Program-made: the position numbers and the translations under genes
NCBI GenBank assembly: GCA_002495675.1
Contig: DAGH01000025.1
Location: 62,001 to 126,000 of the forward strand
Direction: 5' to 3'
From: Euryarchaeota archaeon UBA182
Lineage (GTDB): Archaea > Thermoplasmatota > Poseidoniia > Poseidoniales > Thalassarchaeaceae
DNA length: 64,000 nucleotides
Shown: in pieces, positions 51,827 to 61,201 of the stretch
Numbering within the stretch: position 1 is the first letter of the stretch
How the letters are laid out: the number at the start of each line of letters is the position of its first letter
Notes under the pieces: model-generated
The model's input: the letters and a program-made list of their open reading frames with translations, nothing else
Databases searched by the model: none
Told to the model about the DNA's origin: nothing

Positions 51827-54800
51827 ATGGAAGATGCAAACCCGGGAAACTCAACGATATCCACAGGTGGTTTTGACGAGGCAAAAGCTGGTTTCTATGC
51901 ATCCATTGGATTGGGTGCTGCCGTCCTCGCATACGCCATTTACTTCGTCACGTTCGAACTTACTGCAGAGAGTGATCTCTCCTATTTGCTGTTGGGTGGC
52001 ATGCTGGGTGTAGTGGCTGTTTCTTGTATTGGGTTCCACGAGTGGAAAATGAGGCAGGAGGGAGGAGGTCGCGAACAGAACATGATCGAGGACTACGTTG
52101 CTGGCACTGCTGTGCTTTGCGGGTCACTGGCAGCAGTTTGGTTGGCAAGGTATTCAGCATACGCATTCAAGCAATACACGACCTATGAGGGTCAGATAAT
52201 TGAAGGTCAGTGGGCCCCTACCGTGGAATTGGCGTTGGTACAGACGATTGGTATCCTTTTGGTGATGGAGATAAGCACCAACCTGATTCACAGACACAAC
52301 CTTGGCACCCTGCCCAGAACCGTGGTTGTTCTGGCCCCAATCTCACTTTCGTTGTCAGCCACAACAATATGGGTCGACTATGCAGGCGGTAGTTTTGATC
52401 ATTGGAACACGGCTTCACACGTACTCTTGCTGGGAGCAGCCATGGTGCATTCATTGAGGTTGGATCGCTCATTGTTGTACCTCATATCGGCTGGAACCAG
52501 CATGGCGGTGCCAGCACTTGTGGCCCTGAATCTTGGTGTAGAATCTGGGGGCTGGATGGTTCTGATGGTAGTTTTAGTAGGTATGACTGCGACTGACAGG
52601 GGCTTGAAGCGTGAGATGATTGAACAGAGCTCTGGATTTGTCATCTTCGGGATTTTAGTCATGCAGTTCGTAGCTGCCTCGTCTTCGGCGGAATTCCAAA
52701 TTGGATCATTCAAGATTACCGATCAGCCATTCGGCCTGACATTTTGGCTGTGGGCTGCGATGTTGGTGGGTTGGTTCGCCCCCACCACGATGCAAAGAAC
52801 CCCTGCCATGCCCATTGGCCTGGCATTAGCCTTGGCGCTGTTGGAAGCAGAGGCGGCGATGATCGCATGGTCTGTGGGCATTGGAGCATTTGTTTACCTC
52901 GAGACGAGGAAGCATGCTCGGGACTGGGTTGTTAGGTCCACTTACTGGGCGATGGTGGCTGCTTGGACTGTGTCCGCTTTCATCGCAGATCAGGAGGGAG
53001 GGGTATTCATTCAAGTCGGAGGCTCATCGCTTTCCAATGCCTTCGTACTCGGTCTCATACTTCTCCCGGTTCTGGTCTTACTCGGAATTTGGAGTGAATC
53101 AAGGGGAAGATTTGAGTCAAGGGAGGGGTCTTCATCGTCGATTCTAGCAGGAGCATTGATTCCGCTCGCTGATCAATCTGGGTGGAGCCTCGTCATTCTA
53201 ATCCTACTAGTTGCATTTGTCCAGATTCGCAAGGCAGATCAGGATTTGGGAAGGGACAAAGCCTCTGGCTGGGCATTGACCTCTCTTGTCGCTCTCCTGG
53301 CGGCAGTTTCGGTCTTGTCGATCAGAGACAGAGGGGAGGTCCCATTGGAATTGAGTGGGGCGAACCTGCTGCCACTCCTGTTTGGTGTGATGGTTTACAT
53401 TGACGACAGAAGTAGGAAATGGGAAGAAAACACACTGCTGGCCTCTCCCATAGGGATATTTTCGCTACTATTGGTGCTGGCCTCCATGATTTGCCTGCCG
53501 GATGACATCGCAGATCAAAGCCTGATCCTGTATCGCTTGGTCATTGCACACATTGCAATTGTTGGGGTCATTTTGGTCATGGAATGCGGCGGCAGAGGAC
53601 AAGTCAGTCCTGCGACGAGATTGACTGGGGCCACTACCATGACAATTTTCGCTGTGGTTTCATGGAGCATTTTCAACTCCAACCCAGATTCTCAAGTCGT
53701 CGGACTTGTTGAAAGAATTGCCCGAGACATAGCTGTGGTGGCGCCATTGATTGTCGTCGACCGGTTGTTGAGGCAGATCGATGACCTGTCTGAACAGGCG
53801 AGGAGATTAGGGGCTTGGACCTTGATAGCATTATTAGTTATGGGAGGCACTGACGTCTCAGGGGGCCTTCTCTCTTTACCAGTATTCGCGATTGTGGCGT
53901 ATCGTGCGACCATGCACGTCAACACGGCAATCCTGGCCATACTTCCGGTTGCTGGTATCCTCTATGGGAATCTTTTGACTGGATCTGATCTACCGTCTGA
54001 GAATTTCGTCCTCTTGTTGGAGGCAGTGCCCTATCTAAACAAGATTACTGATTTCGGCCCCAGATGGATATCCATGTTCATGATCGCTCAGGTGGCCTTG
54101 TCCATCTATGCAATACGAACAGAGGAACGTCCTGACGGAGAGACAAGATGGGGTCCAGAGCAGAGGGTTACCATCGGGATTGCCGGAATTATCGCATTCG
54201 CATACATCATTCCAGACTTCAGAGTCGCATGGATATTCATTGCGGCGGCTCTCACTGGCTACTCATGGAGAACTGGGGTCGTCCAATGGTTCAACATCGC
54301 ACCATTAGCTTTCGTATGGGGCTTCGGGAATCTCTTTGATTGGATGAATGAAGGTGGGCATTACATATCACTATCCTGGGCAGATCTCTTCGCATGGAGC
54401 TGTTTGATTGGAGCCTTGATATCTGGCGCACAGATAATTTTACTCAGAACTGGCTTCCTCTCGAGATTCTATTCGGCAGAGGATCAAGAGTCGCGGGATG
54501 ACACCAGTTTCTTCTCAACAGATCTGAGCGATGTAGTTGATCCCCTGACGGTCATAGCCCTGACCAGTAGGGGCTGGATGTACGTCCTGCTTTTCCTATC
54601 TGCGGACATTGGCTTCTCAACCTGGGTTGTTTCGTCGCTTCTGATGACGATTGACGGACTGGCCTCTGGCCGTAGGGTCCTGCTTTACCTTGGGGTAGTG
54701 CTCCAGACCGTGGCTTGGCCCGCCATGGCATCAGAGGACCTACTGTGGTCAGATTCTCAGACAAGCACAACCCTACTGATTCCAATCACCCAGTGCCTAG

Positions 54801-55612
54801 TTCTGATTTACATGGCATGGAAAGGGCCCGATATTGTCGGCAGGATTTCATTCTCCGAGCACGGGGAGGAGATCAGTAAGTTTGCCAGTGCTATGTCATT
54901 CCTAATTGGCTATATATACTCATTTGAAGGATCAGCGCTAGTATTCCCCTTGCTAGTATTGGGGGTTTCAGGCCATCATTCACTCGTTGGCTTTTCAATG
55001 GATAGGGCATGGAGGCGAGGTTTCGGCTTGGTTGGCATACCGGCCGGTTTCCTCGTCGCAGTCCCGCCAGATGCCGGGCTATTGTTCCCAGTCATGCTTT
55101 TTGCAGCGGCGCTATCGTTGATTGGGCAAGCTGTGCTCTATGCATCAAGAGGGGGAATGGGTATCGGCACCGCCAGAGAAGGCGGTAGTGCGGTTATTGA
55201 AACGATAGGGCTCCGAAGGGACTCAAAGGATTCAGAGGAGGGGGCAATCGAGGCCGATGATCAAAGTGAGCCTCTCGAGACGGAGGACCAGGGAGCGGAC
55301 GATTTGGAATCCTCAGCGAATGCACCATCAGAGGAAGATGCGGAGCACGATCAATTCGAGATGGAGGCAGTTGATGAGCCTGAAACCTCCGCTGCAGAGG
55401 AGGAGGATGTGGCGAATGTCCCTGAAGCAGTGAAAATTGGGGAGGGGAGGTACTCATTGGACGGGTCTTCGTTGTCTGTTTTGCTACACCCCGAGGTGAT
55501 TCGAACCATCAGGGGCTCTATACCGCCAAACACCGATGGGGGCAGGTGGAAGCCTGTGTTGACGGTCGACCCGAATGGTGCTATGAGTGTTCACTGGGAG
55601 CCTGTTGAGTGA
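51827..55612 (+). CDS. Giant polytopic membrane protein, unknown
   Basis: A 1,261-residue protein with roughly 30 predicted membrane helices over residues 25-1115, an acidic low-complexity segment (about 1130-1195, rich in Glu and Asp), and a C-terminal soluble domain of about 60 residues (IGEGRYSLDGSSLSVLLHPE to VHWEPVE). No transporter motif or cofactor site is recognised. The many short helices and absence of conserved charged pairs give no mechanism. It lies 39 bases after the aldehyde dehydrogenase on the same strand. It overlaps the end of the opposite radical SAM gene by 22 bases. Confidence 0.78.
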   Translation: MEDANPGNSTISTGGFDEAKAGFYASIGLGAAVLAYAIYFVTFELTAESDLSYLLLGGMLGVVAVSCIGFHEWKMRQEGGGREQNMIEDYVAGTAVLCGSLAAVWLARYSAYAFKQYTTYEGQIIEGQWAPTVELALVQTIGILLVMEISTNLIHRHNLGTLPRTVVVLAPISLSLSATTIWVDYAGGSFDHWNTASHVLLLGAAMVHSLRLDRSLLYLISAGTSMAVPALVALNLGVESGGWMVLMVVLVGMTATDRGLKREMIEQSSGFVIFGILVMQFVAASSSAEFQIGSFKITDQPFGLTFWLWAAMLVGWFAPTTMQRTPAMPIGLALALALLEAEAAMIAWSVGIGAFVYLETRKHARDWVVRSTYWAMVAAWTVSAFIADQEGGVFIQVGGSSLSNAFVLGLILLPVLVLLGIWSESRGRFESREGSSSSILAGALIPLADQSGWSLVILILLVAFVQIRKADQDLGRDKASGWALTSLVALLAAVSVLSIRDRGEVPLELSGANLLPLLFGVMVYIDDRSRKWEENTLLASPIGIFSLLLVLASMICLPDDIADQSLILYRLVIAHIAIVGVILVMECGGRGQVSPATRLTGATTMTIFAVVSWSIFNSNPDSQVVGLVERIARDIAVVAPLIVVDRLLRQIDDLSEQARRLGAWTLIALLVMGGTDVSGGLLSLPVFAIVAYRATMHVNTAILAILPVAGILYGNLLTGSDLPSENFVLLLEAVPYLNKITDFGPRWISMFMIAQVALSIYAIRTEERPDGETRWGPEQRVTIGIAGIIAFAYIIPDFRVAWIFIAAALTGYSWRTGVVQWFNIAPLAFVWGFGNLFDWMNEGGHYISLSWADLFAWSCLIGALISGAQIILLRTGFLSRFYSAEDQESRDDTSFFSTDLSDVVDPLTVIALTSRGWMYVLLFLSADIGFSTWVVSSLLMTIDGLASGRRVLLYLGVVLQTVAWPAMASEDLLWSDSQTSTTLLIPITQCLVLIYMAWKGPDIVGRISFSEHGEEISKFASAMSFLIGYIYSFEGSALVFPLLVLGVSGHHSLVGFSMDRAWRRGFGLVGIPAGFLVAVPPDAGLLFPVMLFAAALSLIGQAVLYASRGGMGIGTAREGGSAVIETIGLRRDSKDSEEGAIEADDQSEPLETEDQGADDLESSANAPSEEDAEHDQFEMEAVDEPETSAAEEEDVANVPEAVKIGEGRYSLDGSSLSVLLHPEVIRTIRGSIPPNTDGGRWKPVLTVDPNGAMSVHWEPVE

Positions 55613-57420
55613 TTCTCAAAAACGTCTAGTGCCATCGCTGGTGGTACTATATCGGCAGCCTCAAACATCTCCTGATGCGTATGTATCGGTTTGCCCTTCG
55701 ATGTTGCCTTCGCTCTAGCGGATATTAATGCCCACGCATTCTTCCTCCCGATGCCGGGTATGGACGCCAGTTGATTCTCCGTGACCTTGGCGGGGTCTAA
55801 TCCAACCTCCACAGCAGTGACGCTCCGCGATCCATGTCCAGTTATCATCACGTTTGATTTCGTCTCCAATGGAATCTGGTACTGCACTCCGACTAAAATT
55901 GGATAGGCTCCTATTTGGCGGCCGAATGTGACGCCGGGAGAGCCGTGACATGATTCATTTCTGTACTTCAAGTTCATCACGTGTTCTGGCTTCCTTATGC
56001 GGTCTCCGAAGGACTCCCACCACACATCTTTGAGTATCGTTCCGCTGGGTAGAACCTTCTGCAACATCGGAGTGTCGATCTCGGATCTGACTTCGCTCTT
56101 AAATCGCCTGAATTCCTCTCTTGGGACTTCCTGAAAACCAACCCCTTCGACCTGTCTGATGTTTATCCTCCTCAGCATCAGGCCCAAGTTCTTGATTTGA
56201 TTCAGCAGTTGCATGTTTAGCCTGTAGGTTTCTTTGGTTTCCCCATTGAGGCCGGCGATGAAGTTCAAGCCAGGCAGCAACTTTGGCATGCCTCTCTCTC
56301 CTCGCTCTCTTCCGGCGTCATTGACGTGCTTCACTGCTTGGATAAGTTGTTTCGCATCGCAATTAAGCCAATTCTCCTGATGCACCCTAGAATCAGCGGA
56401 CTCTAGACCGAAAGAAAGCACAGCTCCATCTGAAAGTGTCTCAACCATTGTTTCCGTTATGGCACTAGCCTCCTCGAGGTTCTCTGAGATTATCGAGGGG
56501 TTGGCATTGTCAACATGAAGAATCTCGATTCTTTCGTCTTCTCTGACGCCATGGAGAACATCAGCAATGGGCTGGGGGTTGGGAACGGGGTACTCCAACT
56601 CTACTACTCCTTCGGCTTTGTATGTGTATACATCTGTTGCACCGCCTATGCGGACATTTCTGACACCGGAATCGGCTGCTAGCCGGATCTCTTCAATTAC
56701 ATCCCTTTCATCCCTCCACACAGGCACTCCTTTCTTTGGTTCTATGCAGAATTTGCACCCTCTCTTGTACCGAACACAGCCCTGGTATAATTCCACCTCA
56801 TAGGTCAGAGGACCGGGTTGCCCAGCATCAGTGAAAAGGTCCGGGTGATCAGAAACCGCTTTACTGGAAGCGCCCTTCAATGCCCACTTCTTCCACTGAT
56901 CGGGAGTTCTTCGCTTGTGTTTCCAAGTGCCGGTTCTCAGAAAATGATCCAGTGTGGCGTCGGTGTCTTGGACTGCCATGAACAAATTTCTCTTGAGGGG
57001 CATCCATCCTGCTTGGCGCCATGATCTCACTGCCCAGCCCCCTATCAAAAGTGGGCAGTCATTGGGCATTTCTCGTATGATCTGATTTGTCTCCCTTTGA
57101 CTGATGGGGGTGCCCCTCACGTATTTGCCCGGCACTATCGCTCCAGCCAGAATTACGACTCCTTCTACGGCCTTATCCCCTGATTTCGAGTCTGGCTGGG
57201 CTTCTTTCATCTTCCGCCGTTTTATTCTCCATTCATCGATCGTGGTGTAAGTGTATTCCAAATTTCTGGACTCTAGGACTGCACAGATGTACCTTATGTG
57301 AAATCCCACATAGTTTGGAACCCCGAAAGCTGCCGGTTCGTCCTCATAGCCATCAATGACAAGCCAACGCCCTCCCATGCGACTTCCACGGGGGGTATGC
57401 GCTTGATCGTTCGCAGTCAC
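55591..57420 (-). CDS. Radical SAM enzyme with C-terminal helix-hairpin-helix domain (COG1031-like)
   Basis: A 609-residue protein. An N-terminal domain (about 15-200) precedes the radical SAM barrel. The cluster motif reads YQGCVRYKRGCKFC, a C-x6-C-x2-C spacing unlike the canonical C-x3-C-x2-C, followed by EPKKGVPVWRD. The C terminus carries a helix-hairpin-helix (LASIPGIGRKNAWALISARA, near 560-580) for nucleic-acid binding. This resembles archaeal COG1031 proteins of unknown substrate, and an RNA or DNA modification is likely. It overlaps the Csl4-RRM gene by four bases (ATGA). Confidence 0.87.
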   Translation of the reverse strand: MTANDQAHTPRGSRMGGRWLVIDGYEDEPAAFGVPNYVGFHIRYICAVLESRNLEYTYTTIDEWRIKRRKMKEAQPDSKSGDKAVEGVVILAGAIVPGKYVRGTPISQRETNQIIREMPNDCPLLIGGWAVRSWRQAGWMPLKRNLFMAVQDTDATLDHFLRTGTWKHKRRTPDQWKKWALKGASSKAVSDHPDLFTDAGQPGPLTYEVELYQGCVRYKRGCKFCIEPKKGVPVWRDERDVIEEIRLAADSGVRNVRIGGATDVYTYKAEGVVELEYPVPNPQPIADVLHGVREDERIEILHVDNANPSIISENLEEASAITETMVETLSDGAVLSFGLESADSRVHQENWLNCDAKQLIQAVKHVNDAGRERGERGMPKLLPGLNFIAGLNGETKETYRLNMQLLNQIKNLGLMLRRINIRQVEGVGFQEVPREEFRRFKSEVRSEIDTPMLQKVLPSGTILKDVWWESFGDRIRKPEHVMNLKYRNESCHGSPGVTFGRQIGAYPILVGVQYQIPLETKSNVMITGHGSRSVTAVEVGLDPAKVTENQLASIPGIGRKNAWALISARAKATSKGKPIHTHQEMFEAADIVPPAMALDVFENHSTGSQ

Positions 57421-58649
57421 CGTCGGTTCCTACGGCCCTTGTTGCTTTCTCTCTGGCTGGCTTCGACAACGATCTTTCTTCCTTCTATTTCAGAGCCATT
57501 GAGGGCTTTTATTGCAGCTTCTCCGGCTGACTTCGGAGAAATTGTCACGAAGGCGAAGCCCCTTGGATTTCCTGTTTCTCTATCGATTGGCATGTGGAAG
57601 TCTACAACTTCGCCGTGCTCAGAGAATGTCTCCCTCAACAGATCTTCGGTGACTCCTCTCGAGAGCCTTCCAACAAACAGTCTCAGTGGGGCATTTGCCT
57701 CAGCCTCCTTCCTTATGGATATCAGCAATTTTCTCTCAGCCGCTAACTTGTCTTCATCTGCCTCGCCTTGTTTCACCAAGTCAAGGCATGAGCTGCATCT
57801 AATCGGCTTGCCTGCTGTTGGTTTGAACGGAACCTTGGTGTCAGTGCCGCACAATGTGCATTTCGCCTCATGCATCTCCCTCCTTGGGCGGTCCCTTCCT
57901 TGGCTGGGTCTCGATCGAAGCGCTTCTTTCGGGATTTCATGGGACCAACCCCTCCTGTGATCCGCTACTGGAGACAGGTAGGGCCTCGCCCCATCGTGGC
58001 CGAGCATATTCTCAGCTTCCTTGGACCACCTGGTTCCTTCTCGATTCAGCACAGATGGATCCAACCCATTCAGGTTGTTGAAATCCGAGGAAAGCACTCT
58101 GTATCCACTGTAGTCACATCTGCCACAGCTGACATTGAAATCTGGAACGGCGTCATCGGCTTGAAGTGGGTCCCCACAGGCAGTGCAAAGAGCGTGGAGC
58201 ACACCAAGTGAAGCGTCTTCCTTTGTGGTGGCACGGACCATGGGTTCCGTCGCGGTTATCCTAGCCCTGATAATGTCCCTTCTTCTCATAGCATCGCCTG
58301 CCGAGGGCATGAACCTGTCACAAAGCTCCGTCACAGTAATATCTGCAAACAACTGTTTTGCAGATAGCGATTTTCCCTGCATTCCCTCCTTTTCGACGCT
58401 CATAACTTTGATGATAGCCACCTTTGGTTGCAGATTATGGACCTCACCGATTATATCATCGCCAATCTGCAGAGAATTCACACCGGGCCGAGAATCAGAA
58501 ACGACCCAAAGCCCATCTTTTTCAACAAGAACACCTGACTTCAGTGCGATTATCCCCTCTTTGGTGACTGAGAGCCCATTTCCGATCTTGGATGATGGGT
58601 CCAAGTTTGTCAGCGTCCCAGGTGTCACGGACAAACCACTCGCAGCCAT
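57417..58649 (-). CDS. Exosome Csl4-like protein fused to extra zinc finger and RRM domain
   Basis: About 410 residues. I start it at ATG 58649, which avoids overlap with the upstream methylase gene and begins MAASGLSVTPGTLT. The first 180 residues are Csl4-like: an N-terminal domain, an S1 domain (about 62-150) and a zinc ribbon (Cys155, Cys158, Cys175, Cys178). A second zinc motif follows (CTLC, Cys264/267, and CSSC, Cys285/288). The last 90 residues are an RRM with RNP2 LFVGRL (324-329) and RNP1 RGFAFVTI (363-370), then a basic tail. Csl4 caps the archaeal RNA exosome, so the added domains probably widen RNA recruitment. Confidence 0.87.
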   Translation of the reverse strand: MAASGLSVTPGTLTNLDPSSKIGNGLSVTKEGIIALKSGVLVEKDGLWVVSDSRPGVNSLQIGDDIIGEVHNLQPKVAIIKVMSVEKEGMQGKSLSAKQLFADITVTELCDRFMPSAGDAMRRRDIIRARITATEPMVRATTKEDASLGVLHALCTACGDPLQADDAVPDFNVSCGRCDYSGYRVLSSDFNNLNGLDPSVLNREGTRWSKEAENMLGHDGARPYLSPVADHRRGWSHEIPKEALRSRPSQGRDRPRREMHEAKCTLCGTDTKVPFKPTAGKPIRCSSCLDLVKQGEADEDKLAAERKLLISIRKEAEANAPLRLFVGRLSRGVTEDLLRETFSEHGEVVDFHMPIDRETGNPRGFAFVTISPKSAGEAAIKALNGSEIEGRKIVVEASQRESNKGRRNRR

Positions 58650-58671
58650 ACTTGTTCCACTATACTCCGGG

Positions 58672-59304
58672 CTATGAACGGTCCGGCGCCGATAACCAGG
58701 GTGGCGTGAGTCTCCAGAGAGTTGCATCGGTACTCATTCTCCTTCTTGTGTGATGAGGGTAGACAGCACCCAAATCAAAAGGCAGGGTCAGTAATTTCTG
58801 TACCTGCCAGCCAGACCTCAGGAACTCAGCCTCAACATGCCTTGCGCTACTGGAATGCAGCAAGTAGGTAGGAAGGCACAGATTCTTGATCGATTTGATG
58901 AATTTTGAATCAGCACCGTGTTTTTGTTTCCCCCATGGTGGGTTGCACAACACAAGGTCTGCCTCTATGTTTCCTACGTTCGTTATCTCCTCGCACATAG
59001 GTACAACTTTTCCCTCGACGCCAAGGGATCTTGCGTTCTCAAGCATTATGTCAATTGCATCATCATCGACATCCACCATAGTCGCACTTGAGGCGCCAAA
59101 AATTAGGGCACCTAATCCTAAGACTCCTGTTCCGCAACCCAGATCCAACACCTTGGATCCTTGCTCCAGGTCGCCCAATCGGGCCGTCGTGAGAATCCAT
59201 CTTGCCGCAAGATCTCCCGGGGTGATGTACTGCTCGAGCTCAATTTTTGGGTTGTTGAAGCCATTGAGTCTGGAAATCTCGATTGCAAGATGTTTGAGCT
59301 TCAT
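58672..59304 (-). CDS. METTL5-like RNA N6-adenine methyltransferase
   Basis: About 210 residues. I start it at ATG 59304 (MKLKHLAIEISRLNGF); an upstream TTG would add 13 residues. IELEQYITPGDLAARWIL, VLDLGCGTGVLGLGAL (SAM loop), MVDVDDDAIDIM, and the catalytic NPPWGKQKHGAD are the signature of METTL5 and its archaeal homologues, which methylate small-subunit rRNA at a decoding-region adenine in eukaryotes. It is the first gene of a run with Csl4-RRM and the COG1031 enzyme, an RNA-processing theme. Confidence 0.9.
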   Translation of the reverse strand: MKLKHLAIEISRLNGFNNPKIELEQYITPGDLAARWILTTARLGDLEQGSKVLDLGCGTGVLGLGALIFGASSATMVDVDDDAIDIMLENARSLGVEGKVVPMCEEITNVGNIEADLVLCNPPWGKQKHGADSKFIKSIKNLCLPTYLLHSSSARHVEAEFLRSGWQVQKLLTLPFDLGAVYPHHTRRRMSTDATLWRLTPPWLSAPDRS

Positions 59305-59393
59305 ATTAACCGCCGTGCCTGCCCTGAATTCATACCTTTGCAATAAATTCCCTCAGTCTACTTCTTTATTTACCTAGAATCCAAGGGCTAGGT

Positions 59394-60605
59394 GTGGAAT
59401 TGGCTGGTGTTGCACTTCTCGTGGCAGGGTTGCTGACAGGCGGGGCCATAGGTTGGTTACTTGCCAGCCAAAAAATGGGCAAGGAGATTGTCCGCTCTGA
59501 AGAACGCATGAAGGCTCAGGTCGAATTGGAATCAAAGTTGAAGGCTGAAATTGGGGCTATGGCGATAGATATCGGCAGGAAGAATTCAGATGATTTCCTG
59601 AGACTGGCCACAGAGAGATTGGGGAATGTACAGACTTCGGCAGAGAAGGATATTGAAGCAAGAACCAAGGCTGTAGAAGATCTAATCACTCCGATAAGGA
59701 AGCAACTTGAAGATTTGGAGAGGGCTACGAATGAAATGGAAAAAAATCGCGAAGGGGCCTACCAGGGCTTGAAGAGAACCGTTGAGGGTTTGCACAAAGA
59801 GACAGTTGGACTCAGGGACACGAACGTTCAACTCTCGACGGCATTGAGGGGGTCAAATCAAGCACGTGGCAAATGGGGGCAGATGGCCCTGAAAAACATC
59901 GCGGAGTCGGCAGGAATGGTGGAACACTGCGACTTCGATGTCGAGGACACCCTAGTATCGGGAAGAGGGGGATCTAGGGTTGATATGATTGCTAGGATAC
60001 CCGGAGGAGGCAAGATTCCAGTGGATGCGAAAGTCCCTCTAGCCTCCTATTGGGATGCATTGGAGGCCCATGATTTTGATCTAAGATCTGGGTTGATGAA
60101 GGAACACGCCAAGGCAGTGAAGAAGCACATCGATGAACTATGCAACAGGAACTATTCTGATCTAGTTGATGGTGCAGACTTCACGGTTATGTTCATTCCT
60201 GCCGAGCCGATACTATCAGCAGCATTCGAGATAAATCCGAGTTTGCAAGAGTACGCTTTCAAAAACCACATCCTCATTGCCACTCCGGTCACCTTGATCG
60301 CCTTGTTGCGGACTGTGGGGATCTACTGGCAGCAACAATCATCTGTAGACAACTCGAGGGAAATTCTCGAAAGTGCGAAGGAGTTCTATGACCGCGCGGC
60401 GAAATTTGGGCACGACCTTGGCAGGGTGGGCAATGGTTTGACCACTGCGCTGAATGCATACAACGAGGCAGTTGGCTCCTATGGAAATGTGATTCCGTCC
60501 GGAAAGAGGTTGGAAGCATTGAGGGTTGCGGATGGTTCATCCCGTAAGCTGCCTGATATCCGTGAAATAGAAAAATCCGTCCGCAATGATGTGAAAAGGG
60601 CTTGA
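59394..60605 (+). CDS. rmuC: RmuC family DNA recombination protein
   Basis: A 403-residue protein. An N-terminal membrane helix (about 3-24) precedes a long coiled coil (about 30-150). The RmuC nuclease-like domain follows with SNQARGKWGQMALKNI, FDVEDTLVSGRGGSRVDMIA, IPVDAKVPLASY (the PD-(D/E)XK-like core), VMFIPAEPILSAAF and NHILIATPVTLIALLRTVG. In bacteria RmuC restrains inversions at short repeats. It starts with GTG at 59394. The M23-type gene begins 8 bases later. RmuC is chiefly bacterial, so lateral origin is likely. Confidence 0.93.
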   Translation: MELAGVALLVAGLLTGGAIGWLLASQKMGKEIVRSEERMKAQVELESKLKAEIGAMAIDIGRKNSDDFLRLATERLGNVQTSAEKDIEARTKAVEDLITPIRKQLEDLERATNEMEKNREGAYQGLKRTVEGLHKETVGLRDTNVQLSTALRGSNQARGKWGQMALKNIAESAGMVEHCDFDVEDTLVSGRGGSRVDMIARIPGGGKIPVDAKVPLASYWDALEAHDFDLRSGLMKEHAKAVKKHIDELCNRNYSDLVDGADFTVMFIPAEPILSAAFEINPSLQEYAFKNHILIATPVTLIALLRTVGIYWQQQSSVDNSREILESAKEFYDRAAKFGHDLGRVGNGLTTALNAYNEAVGSYGNVIPSGKRLEALRVADGSSRKLPDIREIEKSVRNDVKRA

Positions 60606-60613
60606 GTGATTGT

Positions 60614-61201
60614 ATGGTGCAGATAAAATGGGAAATGGGGAGATTCCACAATGTCATCGACCTTCCTGAGGAGTACGAGGTACGAGATCTTACGACAGGG
60701 GTTTACCGGCCGTCAAAGTCTGAATACGATGTTGGCAAATATGATGAGAATAGGCCTATGGTGTACAATACCGACTTATTTCAGGGGACTAGGACGTTGC
60801 ACGTGGGCATAGATATCGGTGCGCCAGTCCACACTCCCTGCATGTCATTCGAAAAGGGCGAGATTGCCTACTTCGGTTACAATCCATCAGAAGGTGATTA
60901 CGGACATGTTGTCGTGACGAAGCACGAAGTTCAGGGAACACCTCTTTGGGCACTCTATGGCCATTTGAGCTCTGGGTCGATACTTGGAAAGCGAAAAGGC
61001 CAGAAGATCAATCGTGGAGAGATTGTTGGCTGGATAGGGGGGAAAGAAGAAAACGGCGGGTGGGAACCCCACTTGCATTTTCAATTGTCATGGTCCGACC
61101 CCATGACTCACGACATGCCGGGTGTTGTGGACCCAAAAGACAGGTCTGACGCATTGGCTAAATATCCAGATCCGAGGATAGTTCTTGGGCCGATTTACTA
61201 G
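60614..61201 (+). CDS. M23-type (lysostaphin/LytM-like) metallopeptidase domain protein, no signal peptide
   Basis: About 195 residues. All zinc and catalytic residues of family M23 are present: His63 and Asp67 in HVGIDIGAPV, His117 in LYGHLSSG, and His153/His155 in HLHFQLSW. In bacteria this family cuts peptidoglycan. Here no signal peptide is visible and archaea lack peptidoglycan, so the substrate must differ or the target is external prey or host material. The start at ATG 60614 is chosen over a TTG at 60602 that overlaps rmuC. It is tail to tail with the pgi/pmi gene with a 4-base overlap. Confidence 0.86.
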   Translation: MVQIKWEMGRFHNVIDLPEEYEVRDLTTGVYRPSKSEYDVGKYDENRPMVYNTDLFQGTRTLHVGIDIGAPVHTPCMSFEKGEIAYFGYNPSEGDYGHVVVTKHEVQGTPLWALYGHLSSGSILGKRKGQKINRGEIVGWIGGKEENGGWEPHLHFQLSWSDPMTHDMPGVVDPKDRSDALAKYPDPRIVLGPIY

